Shown one piece after another: positions 1 through 6,740 of a DNA stretch of 22,411 bases (positions within the stretch are counted from its first letter, which is position 1; each line of letters begins with the position of its first letter). Source of the DNA: Candidatus Coatesiibacteriota bacterium (GTDB lineage: Bacteria > B130-G9); NCBI GenBank assembly GCA_016929465.1, contig JAFGIT010000006.1, positions 1 through 22,411 of the forward strand, written 5' to 3'. The position numbers and the translations under genes were made by a program. The notes below the pieces were generated by a model. The model was not told where the DNA came from and ran no database searches. It saw only the letters and a list, made by a program, of their open reading frames with translations.

Positions 1-37
1 ACCTGAGCACGTCCGAGAATATCTTGAGCTTTCGCAT
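1..37 (-). CDS. possible 5' end of a leftward gene, cut by the window edge
   Basis: An ATG at 37-35 on the minus strand opens a frame that stays open to the window edge and reads MRKLKIFSDVLR. A basic start followed by hydrophobic residues is plausible for a real N-terminus, but twelve codons cannot identify a product. The Shine-Dalgarno is weak (CAGG just upstream). A promoter-like pair at 81-109 on the same strand lies at a suitable distance and is the main support. The alternative is that this is the unrelated end of something read on the plus strand: an open frame there runs from position 2 to a TAA at 80-82. Confidence is low. Confidence 0.3.
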   Translation of the reverse strand, partial: MRKLKIFSDVLR

Positions 38-80
38 GGCCTGGCCGCATTAGTTACGATTCAAATCAGATTGCGGCCCT

Positions 81-109
81 AATCTATAGCCCCGGGGGGG
101 AAGGGTCAA
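81..109 (-). promoter_or_regulatory. predicted sigma70-type promoter with a homopolymer in its spacer
   Basis: On the minus strand TTGACC (109-104, five of six consensus bases) is followed after 17 nt by TAGATT (86-81, four of six). TATAGA at 15 nt spacing is an alternative -10. The spacer contains seven C followed by four G (plus-strand positions 90-100). It would drive the leftward frame starting at 37. It is a prediction by eye only. Confidence 0.35.
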
Positions 110-140
110 CAGCCAGAATTCCTCGAATAAAGCGGAGATG

Positions 141-169
141 TTGACGTTGCCTGATAGATGAAAGAGAAT
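141..169 (+). promoter_or_regulatory. predicted promoter for the ATPase/nuclease pair
   Basis: TTGACG at 141-146 (five of six consensus bases) is followed after 17 nt by GAGAAT at 164-169 (four of six). Transcription would begin near 176, about 70 nt before the preferred ATG at 246. No other good hexamer pair was seen between 110 and 245, so this is the best candidate for the rightward pair. Confidence 0.35.
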
Positions 170-245
170 ACCACAACGAGATGATAGAATAATCGATGCT
201 GCGGAGAATCTATCGCGGCAACCGAGACTGATGAGGAAACGCATT

Positions 246-1274
246 ATGCTGGAACGGCTCGAACTCGAGAACTTCACCGCCTTCGATAAGTTGGACATGA
301 GTTTTTCCCCTGGCATCAACCTATTCATAGGAGAAAATGGAACGGGCAAAACTCATATTCTGAAGATCCTTTATGCTGTATTGGCTGCACTGTCCGGGCA
401 AAAACCGACTGACCAGGAAGTGGCCATCTCAGACAAAGTCAATGCCGTATTCATGCCCTGGGAAGGGAATTTGGGCCGTCTGGCGAAGCGCAAACCCGGC
501 ACGACCAACACGGCGATTCATATAACAAAAGACTCCAAGCGCGTGAACATGAGCTTCCATAATCGTACGAAGAGAAAACTCGAATGCAGCGTGCATTGGG
601 ATATGCCTGTTAAGGACTCATCGATTTATATACCGGTCAAGGAGATGCTCGCCAACGCGCCAGGCTTCCACTCACTATATAAGGAACACATGATCCATTT
701 TGCTGAGGTGTATGCTGACATTGTCCGCAAAGCATTTATCCCGCCAAAAAAGGGGCAGCCTTCGACGGATCGTAGTGGGTTGATGGAGATGATTAGGAAG
801 GTTATAGAGGGAAAAGTGATATCGAAGGGCGAGCACTTCTTTCTGAAGAACAAACATGGTGAACTTGAATTCGACTTGCTCGCAGAAGGAATGAGGAAGC
901 TCGGATTGCTGTGGCTCTTAATTCAAAATGGGGCCCTGCTGGAGGGAGCGAAGCTCTTCTGGGACGAACCGGAGGCAAATCTGAATCCGTCGATGATCAA
1001 AACGGTTGCAGAGATACTCCTGAGCCTTCAGAAAAGCGGTGTCCAGGTGTTCATAGCCACGCACAGCTATGTTGTATTGAAGCAGTTCGATTTGCTTAAG
1101 ACGAAAAAGAACAGCGTGCGATTTTTCGAACTATATCGGGACAAAGACACACAGAGCATCCTCCATAGAGAAGGTGAATCGTATCTTGATATTGTCCCGA
1201 ACAAGATCTCCGACGCCTACACTGACATCTATGATGCCGAGGTGCACAGAAGGCTGGGAGGGCCTATAACTTGA
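246..1274 (+). CDS. SMC/OLD-like AAA-family ATPase (AAA_15/AAA_21 type)
   Basis: This is a P-loop ATPase of 342 residues related to RecF, SMC and OLD ATPases. The N-terminus (MLERLELENFTAF) is the typical first strand of this family. Walker A is G29-E-N-G-T-G-K-T36, Walker B ends in W-D240-E241-P-E near residue 240, and the switch histidine is H273 in IATHSY. A degenerate signature (AEGMRK) precedes Walker B. The central 150 residues between Walker A and the signature would be the inserted lid or coiled-coil part. No C-terminal TOPRIM nuclease is visible. The start at 246 is chosen because GAGGA (233-237) lies 8 nt upstream; the in-frame ATG at 231 has only a weak site. The TGA overlaps the TTG start of the next gene, so the two are translationally coupled. 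ATPases of this kind paired with a nuclease are common in phage-defence systems, so a defence role is an inference. Confidence 0.85.
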   Translation: MLERLELENFTAFDKLDMSFSPGINLFIGENGTGKTHILKILYAVLAALSGQKPTDQEVAISDKVNAVFMPWEGNLGRLAKRKPGTTNTAIHITKDSKRVNMSFHNRTKRKLECSVHWDMPVKDSSIYIPVKEMLANAPGFHSLYKEHMIHFAEVYADIVRKAFIPPKKGQPSTDRSGLMEMIRKVIEGKVISKGEHFFLKNKHGELEFDLLAEGMRKLGLLWLLIQNGALLEGAKLFWDEPEANLNPSMIKTVAEILLSLQKSGVQVFIATHSYVVLKQFDLLKTKKNSVRFFELYRDKDTQSILHREGESYLDIVPNKISDAYTDIYDAEVHRRLGGPIT

Positions 1275-1801
1275 GCCTCTTCAGGGAAGGCGATCTCGAG
1301 TTCGATTTCCGCAAGGCCACTTCATCAAGAAGGTTTGATGATGAATCTCATGGCTTGACGCATTGCATGTGTGCGGTGGATTTCATTGTGGAACTTCCGG
1401 ACCGAATACTATTCGTCGAAGCAAAGGACCCGCAAAATCCCAGCGCCCGACCAGCGGCGATTCAGAATTTTATCGGGGAACTTGAGTCAGGTTCGCTGAT
1501 TCAGAAGAAACTCGTGCCCAAATGCCGGGACAGCTATCTATACGAACTGTCCATGGGTCGATTGGGGAAACCGGTATATTACATAGTGCTTGTTGTCTTG
1601 AGCGCCTTGACCAAGGCCGACCTCGCACATCAAAGCGATCTTTTGAATAAGTACATCCCGGTCGAAGGTCCACCCGAGAATCACTGGAAAGACAGGTTCA
1701 TTCAGGACTCTATGATTATGGATCTGGAGGCTTGGGGAAAGCACTTCCCCAGATTCCCGGTTCGTCGGCTCAGTGAGCTGCCCAATTCCGAGACTCATTA
1801 A
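1271..1801 (+). CDS. small protein with a PD-(D/E)XK-like nuclease signature, partner of the AAA ATPase
   Basis: This protein of 176 residues begins with TTG at 1271, inside the stop codon of the ATPase gene. A strong GGGAGGG (1256-1262) lies 8 nt upstream. I do not recognise a named family. The segment around residues 36-52 reads as a beta strand with D37, then twelve residues, then E50-A-K52. This D...ExK spacing on two hydrophobic strands (AVDFIVEL and RILFVEAKDP) is the active-site pattern of PD-(D/E)XK nucleases; Q65 in a following helix could be the extra conserved glutamine. A hydrophobic strand (PVYYIVLVVLSAL) near 101-113 fits the core. There is no signal peptide or membrane segment. 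The overlap implies it acts with the ATPase, as nuclease subunits do in Septu- or PARIS-like pairs, but it is neither HNH nor TOPRIM. Nuclease activity is an inference. Confidence 0.75.
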   Translation: MSLFREGDLEFDFRKATSSRRFDDESHGLTHCMCAVDFIVELPDRILFVEAKDPQNPSARPAAIQNFIGELESGSLIQKKLVPKCRDSYLYELSMGRLGKPVYYIVLVVLSALTKADLAHQSDLLNKYIPVEGPPENHWKDRFIQDSMIMDLEAWGKHFPRFPVRRLSELPNSETH

Positions 1802-1806
1802 GAACC

Positions 1807-2481
1807 TCACTTCTTATCGATCTTGATCCAGTCGTCCACGCCGACGGCGCCTTCTGGGCGTGTTTCGACCTTTTGGGCGTTATTTCGCGTCAGCCTGGAG
1901 ACGATGCCGAGCGCTATCTCCTCCATTCGGAGGATGTAGGTGCTGGTTCGCTTGTAGAAGATGTTGTAGGCGATGAGCGTCGGGATCGCAACGACGAGGC
2001 CGGCCGCGGTCGTAAGAAGAGCCTCGGAGATGCCGCCGGCGAGGTCAGATGGGTTCGTCACGCCTTTGCTCGAAATGACGCTGAAGACCTTTATCATGCC
2101 GGTTACCGTCCCGAGAAGCCCAAGGAGCGGCGCTATGCTCGCTATGGTGGCCAGAACTGTCAGGAATTTGGAGAGCTTGTTCGCCTGGTCTTTTCCGATG
2201 GCCTGGACGACTTCGCGCAGTGTCTCACCAGGGAGACTGCGCGATAGGAGAGTGGTGTGGATAACGAGAGCGATCGGGGTGCGGTTCTTCTGGGACATCT
2301 CCAGCAGAGCGTCCTCTTTTCCAGCGGAGATCAGCCGCTTGGCCTCGCGGATGAAGTCTGGAGGTATGATGCGCGAGTCCCTCAGGGCAAGGGATCGCTC
2401 CACAATTATCGCAACGGACAGAACCGAACATATAACGATCGGTATCATCACCGGACCGCCTGAAATCAAATAATCAATCAT
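1807..2481 (-). CDS. MotA/TolQ/ExbB family proton channel protein
   Basis: This inner-membrane protein of 224 residues would form the proton-conducting pentamer of an ExbBD/TolQR-type motor. Three hydrophobic segments are visible: about residues 8-28, about 105-135 (including the family motif LGLLGTVTGMIKVF), and about 150-175 (including GGISEALLTTAAGLVVAIP). They are separated by a charged cytoplasmic loop. The ATG at 2481 is preferred over the in-frame ATG at 2493 because GGAG (minus strand, 2491-2488) lies 6 nt upstream of it. It is the last gene of a leftward group with two TPR proteins; 42 bp separate it from the gene upstream. An ExbD/TolR gene usually follows, but here only 5 bp remain before the convergent nuclease-like gene. 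Whether it works as ExbB, TolQ or an Agl/Glt-type motor subunit cannot be told from sequence. Confidence 0.9.
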   Translation of the reverse strand: MIDYLISGGPVMIPIVICSVLSVAIIVERSLALRDSRIIPPDFIREAKRLISAGKEDALLEMSQKNRTPIALVIHTTLLSRSLPGETLREVVQAIGKDQANKLSKFLTVLATIASIAPLLGLLGTVTGMIKVFSVISSKGVTNPSDLAGGISEALLTTAAGLVVAIPTLIAYNIFYKRTSTYILRMEEIALGIVSRLTRNNAQKVETRPEGAVGVDDWIKIDKK

Positions 2482-2523
2482 CCATATCTCCATTCTGACG
2501 CCGAGAGTCTCGATGGCGGCCCA

Positions 2524-3516
2524 TCACCTGTAGAGGTTCTCGATCAACAGGGACCGCTCGTCACCGAATTCGCGCCTCAACTCCCCAATGAATTCCTCTA
2601 ATTCAGTCCTATTGAACTTATGTGCGGCGTTGACCGCCCCGTATATAGTGCCAGAGTAGAAGACTAATTCAACCGACGATGCGATCCCACCGGCTACATA
2701 GACGTCCTTGTGGAATGACTCGATTGCAGCACCGGTGAATGCTGCATTCAGGGCCAGGGCGACGCAGCCGTCCCTGTATCGCTCGCAGTAGAGATGGCCT
2801 GAGCCCGGCAGGACCGCGCTCAAGATCCCGGCTGTGAGGGGCGACTTGCGCTTCAACCCAGCGCCCCTGTCTATTGCCCCTGCAAGGGCCTTGAAGTCTA
2901 TTTTTGATATGGCGGGAGCGTTTACGGCGCTCTCAGAAAGAGAGCGGAAGGTCTGCCTGGCCAGCTGTAATTCGGCTCGCGACAGGTGCATCCACGCCAT
3001 TAGATAGGCCGAGTAAGGACGCAATTCCGCCGAACGCGAATCCTGAATCAATGCGGTCAACCGCTCAAAGGCACTGACGTAATCGCCGGCATTCTTGAAG
3101 CAGACCGATTGCCAGAGCGTGAGTTCATCCCACAACGCCCGCATGGATTCGTCAACCATCAAATCTCTCAGCAGAACCTGCGCTTCATCGAGATCGCCGA
3201 GCAGCATCTTGCAGAGGGCGATCTTGACCTTGCAGCGATTTGCCTGCTCGAAATCGGGAGCGAGGTGGAGAAGCAACTGGTATTGAGCCGCGGCCGTCTG
3301 ATAGTCCTTGTCACGGAAGAGAGCTTCGGCGAATTCGTAGATGACCTCGGGACGTATTGGGGGAGGTATGACTGCTCTACCGGTGAATATCGGGATTGGC
3401 GAGGGGCTACCTTCGCCGGCGAAAGCAGATGGAGGCGACAACGCGAGCGAAGCAAATAGAGCGAGGAAGATGCAGAGATTGGTGGAGACCATTCGCCGGC
3501 TGCTTTGCTCGAGCAT
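2524..3516 (-). CDS. exported TPR protein with a C-terminal hydrophobic domain
   Basis: This 330-residue protein has a signal peptide (hydrophobic core FLALFASLALS, likely cleavage after AFA at residue 33). Helical TPR-like repeats follow from about residue 53 to 200 (EALFRDKDYQTAAAQY and similar). The last 110 residues contain hydrophobic stretches starting with SAVLPGSGHLYCERYRDG. The pattern PG-G-Y-G-D/E-x-x-DG followed by Ala/Gly-rich helices resembles small membrane domains of the DUF5683 kind; that assignment is tentative. The start at 3516 has AGGG 7 nt upstream, overlapping the stop region of the preceding gene, from which it is separated by 9 bp. It probably works in the envelope with the large TPR protein and the ExbB homologue. 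The exact role is unknown. Confidence 0.8.
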   Translation of the reverse strand: MLEQSSRRMVSTNLCIFLALFASLALSPPSAFAGEGSPSPIPIFTGRAVIPPPIRPEVIYEFAEALFRDKDYQTAAAQYQLLLHLAPDFEQANRCKVKIALCKMLLGDLDEAQVLLRDLMVDESMRALWDELTLWQSVCFKNAGDYVSAFERLTALIQDSRSAELRPYSAYLMAWMHLSRAELQLARQTFRSLSESAVNAPAISKIDFKALAGAIDRGAGLKRKSPLTAGILSAVLPGSGHLYCERYRDGCVALALNAAFTGAAIESFHKDVYVAGGIASSVELVFYSGTIYGAVNAAHKFNRTELEEFIGELRREFGDERSLLIENLYR

Positions 3517-3525
3517 CCGATCGCC

Positions 3526-6500
3526 CTAATCGGAGATTGTGTCTATCGCTGATTGCGCCTGGGCGCAGATGCCCTTCTCGTCGGGATAGTCCCTCAGGAT
3601 CGCCATGAAGACCTTCTTTGCCTCGCCGGGCTGATCGATCTTCATGAGGCTCTTTCCCGCCTGAAGCAGCGCTTCGGGCGCCCATGGGGAGGCAGGATAG
3701 AGGTATCGGACACGCATCAGCGTCGTCGAGGCCTCTTTGAAATCCCCCTCCATGAAATAGGAATGGCCCAGCAGATAGGCTGCCTGGTCCTTTTTATCGG
3801 CAGGGATGCCGATTTTCTCCGCCTGGTCGAGTTTGGCCCTGGCTGCTCCGAAATCCTCATTATCAATAGATAACTCAGCGGAGAGAATAAGGGCGTTCGC
3901 CGCGATTGGCCTGTTCTTGAAGCGGGATACTACCTCATCACATAGCTTGAGCGCATTTGTCCGGGCATCCCTTTTGATCAGTTCAGCATGTCTCAAGAGC
4001 GCGACGCCTGCGGTATCCTCATCGTCAGGATAGTCCTTGGCAAGGGCGGTGTAGATTGCGGTCGCCTTATCGATCTCCCTGAGTTCGGCATATAGGTGTG
4101 CCTGGCGCAGCCTCGCGGTCCTTACAAACCTATTGTTCTTGAAGCGGAATACGATCTGGTCGTATTCGCTTATCGCGCCCTTTTTGTCGCCTGTCTGCTC
4201 CATGATCTGGCCTATGCGATAGAGAATTTTCGCCAGCTCGACCTCCTCGACGCCCACCTTTTCGAGGCTGTAGAATGCCTTGTTGTATTGCCTAATGGCG
4301 GCGAAATACTGCTGTCGGTTTGCCAGTTCCTCCGCTAAGAGTGAACGCAGAGTCCCTGCCATCTGCTGGTCCTTGAATCGCTCGATGAAGTCCTCGATCT
4401 TGGTCTCGAGCTCCATGAGAAGGCCCTGACGCTGATAGCAGAGAATAAGGCCATATAGAGCCGATTTCTTGTCTGTGCGGTCAGCATTCGATTCGAGAGT
4501 CTTGCTGTAGAATTCGGTCGCCTCGGGGTAGTTGCCTAGGTTGTAATATGAATTGGCTATCCCGAGGATTGCCTTTGTCGCAAATATGCTCTCCGGACTC
4601 TTCGAAAGAAGGCCCTTGTATGATTTGATAGAGGCTTTGAATTCGTTGTCCTCGAATTGAGTCGAGGCAACCGCGAATTGGGCATCATCGACGTGCTCGC
4701 AGTCGGGGAATCGCTCCGGAATAGACGCCAGTACCTTGAGACCTTCCTTCTTCTTTTCCAATCGAAGGAGAGATTTCCCCTTTACAAACTCCGCGCCGCA
4801 TAGCACAGGGGAGAGGTCAGTCAGCTCCTCGGCCCTCTCGGCATGGGCGATTGCGGATTTGAATTGGTCGAGCTGATAATCGCAATGTGCCATCTGCAGG
4901 GAGCATACTGCTCGGTCGGGGCCCTCTCTATCGCTCTCTGCGACCACGCTGAGACTGTCGATTGCCGCCTTCCACTGGCCTTGCTTCAGATAGGCAAAAC
5001 CCAGGCCGAGATGCGAGTCGAGCTTATTGGACGGACCAGATGCAGGGTCGCCCAGCAGGGCCTGGAAGCTCTGTAGAGCCTTCCCTGCATCACCCAGTTT
5101 GAGTCGTGCCTGCCCAGACCAAAACAGCGCCTCAAGGCGTATTGCGGCTGGCGGCTTCAAAACGAGGGACTCGTCGAGCGATTTCGCTGCCTCCGAATAT
5201 CTGCCACCGACGAAATTGCACCAGCCTTGCCCGAGATAAGCTGCCGCCTTGACCGACTTATCTTCTGCCATTTCCTGGGCGTCCTCGAATTGTCCGAGTG
5301 CATCCTCTGGGCGCCCCTCGAATGCCAACAGAAGGCCCATGTTGTAGCTAATACGCGAAGAAAACTCGCGATCGCTGCCGCAGGTCTGCTCGGACTGAAT
5401 CAGTGCATCTCGGGCCGAAGCGAAATCCCTCAGAGCCAGCCGCACCGCGGCAAGATTCAATTGGGCAGGGCAGTAATACGCGGAATCGCGATACTGCCAG
5501 ACAATCTTCTTGAAGCCTGCCTCAGCAGCCACCCAATCCGCGTTGTCTCGCCTGATTTCGGCGGCGGCGAATTGTGCAGCGGCCGCGACCTCGCTCTCTG
5601 GGTAATTTCTGGCAAGGTCATCGAAGAGCCCCAGAGCGGCTTCCTCACGCCCCAGTGCCAGCAGAGCCGAGGCCATGACATATAGGAAGCGTGGTCTCTT
5701 CTCAGAATTCCCGAATGCCAGTTCGTTCTTTCTGCAAAGCTCGAGTGCTTCATCGGGCTGGTCCCCGAAGAAGAGGGATTCGATCTGCCATAGGATATAT
5801 TCGTTCTTCCTATCGGCGTCTGTCGCGAGGTCCGCCAAGGCTGCGAAGTCATCAGCAGCCTGGATATAATTCTCTTCCTTGAACTGAATGGCGGCGCGTG
5901 CCCGCCTCGCATCAATGGCTTTTGGAGAGTCGGTGAATTTAGTGAGAAGCTCGGTGAGTGCCGAGATGCAGTTCTGAGTTTCATCTATCGAATAGCTGGA
6001 GTAGGCGAGATTGCATAGCGCGTTGTGCCGAAGTGCACTTTCCGGATGCTCATCAACGAGCTTCTTGAAGAGGTCGTGGGCTGGTTCGTATCTCTTCTGA
6101 CCAAGGGCAATCTGTCCACGGAAGAAAAGCGCCTGTGGGGCAAATTCCGATCGAGGGTAGCTGTCGAGCAGTCGCTTCAGCCTCTCGTCGCTCTCTGTGA
6201 ACCTCCCCTTTTCATATAGCGTCAGGGCATAGCGAAAGAGGGACTTCTGCTTGGCGAAGAGCATAGAAGTCGATGCGCCGATGGCATTTCCGAAGAGACA
6301 GCCACCCGAGGTGGGGGCCAGGAATGTCGGCTGCAGCGACACGGGCGGGTACGCTCGGAGCTTGTGAACTTCGGGGAGGAGATTCGCCTCTATCTCGGCT
6401 AGTCGCAGCTCCTTTCGAACCACGACCGGCTGCTGCGGCATTTCCAGATACCTGGCCTGCCCCGTGATCGTGACCGTTGGGAGCTCGATGCCGCTCTTCC

Positions 6501-6612
6501 CGCCATCTTGCTGGGCAAAAGCCGCGGCTGAGAGCATAAATCCTGCTGCGACAAAAAGGAGAAAATGAACGGCAACCGGCCGTCTGATATCAGTTCCGAA
6601 TAGACTCCCCAT
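3526..6612 (-). CDS. large periplasmic TPR-repeat protein
   Basis: This protein of 1028 residues begins with a signal peptide (hydrophobic core FLLFVAAGFMLSAAAFA, likely cleavage after A33). From about residue 120 to the C-terminus it is an almost continuous array of TPR-like helix pairs. Recurrent motifs are A-x-x-x-F-x-x-L/I followed by YP-(D/E)-S/D, as in CpoB/YbgF and BamD-like proteins. Residues 44-52 (LPTVTITGQ), just after the signal peptide, resemble a TonB box. The start at 6612 has GAGGG 4 nt upstream. It heads the leftward group of large TPR, small TPR and ExbB-like genes, so a scaffold role linking outer envelope parts to a proton-driven motor is likely. Similar TPR/ExbB combinations occur in Tol-Pal and in Myxococcus gliding machinery. 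Substrate and partners are not readable from sequence. Confidence 0.85.
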   Translation of the reverse strand: MGSLFGTDIRRPVAVHFLLFVAAGFMLSAAAFAQQDGGKSGIELPTVTITGQARYLEMPQQPVVVRKELRLAEIEANLLPEVHKLRAYPPVSLQPTFLAPTSGGCLFGNAIGASTSMLFAKQKSLFRYALTLYEKGRFTESDERLKRLLDSYPRSEFAPQALFFRGQIALGQKRYEPAHDLFKKLVDEHPESALRHNALCNLAYSSYSIDETQNCISALTELLTKFTDSPKAIDARRARAAIQFKEENYIQAADDFAALADLATDADRKNEYILWQIESLFFGDQPDEALELCRKNELAFGNSEKRPRFLYVMASALLALGREEAALGLFDDLARNYPESEVAAAAQFAAAEIRRDNADWVAAEAGFKKIVWQYRDSAYYCPAQLNLAAVRLALRDFASARDALIQSEQTCGSDREFSSRISYNMGLLLAFEGRPEDALGQFEDAQEMAEDKSVKAAAYLGQGWCNFVGGRYSEAAKSLDESLVLKPPAAIRLEALFWSGQARLKLGDAGKALQSFQALLGDPASGPSNKLDSHLGLGFAYLKQGQWKAAIDSLSVVAESDREGPDRAVCSLQMAHCDYQLDQFKSAIAHAERAEELTDLSPVLCGAEFVKGKSLLRLEKKKEGLKVLASIPERFPDCEHVDDAQFAVASTQFEDNEFKASIKSYKGLLSKSPESIFATKAILGIANSYYNLGNYPEATEFYSKTLESNADRTDKKSALYGLILCYQRQGLLMELETKIEDFIERFKDQQMAGTLRSLLAEELANRQQYFAAIRQYNKAFYSLEKVGVEEVELAKILYRIGQIMEQTGDKKGAISEYDQIVFRFKNNRFVRTARLRQAHLYAELREIDKATAIYTALAKDYPDDEDTAGVALLRHAELIKRDARTNALKLCDEVVSRFKNRPIAANALILSAELSIDNEDFGAARAKLDQAEKIGIPADKKDQAAYLLGHSYFMEGDFKEASTTLMRVRYLYPASPWAPEALLQAGKSLMKIDQPGEAKKVFMAILRDYPDEKGICAQAQSAIDTISD

Positions 6613-6645
6613 ATCACCCTCGATACGTTACATTAATCTCTGCCC

Positions 6646-6673
6646 AGAATAGACGCTTGGGATACAATTGCAA
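6646..6673 (-). promoter_or_regulatory. predicted promoter of the TPR/ExbB group
   Basis: On the minus strand TTGCAA (6673-6668) and TATTCT (6651-6646) are separated by 16 nt, each matching four of six consensus bases. The -10 lies 33 nt upstream of the ATG at 6612. The 128-bp gap after msbA contains no other obvious element, so the TPR/ExbB genes may be transcribed from here. Confidence 0.35.
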
Positions 6674-6740
6674 CCCGGCGACGCCTACGGTGGAAGGCAT
6701 TATTGCATGAGAGCCCGACGTGAACCTCAGGGCCCAGCTC

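Noticed and set aside
1799-1816. Terminator between the convergent nuclease-like and exbB genes
   Set aside because: Only a 6-bp AT-rich inverted repeat over the stop codons with no GC stem or T-run; too weak to call.
1973-2473. 166-codon plus-strand open frame
   Set aside because: Antisense to the ExbB homologue; no recognisable features.
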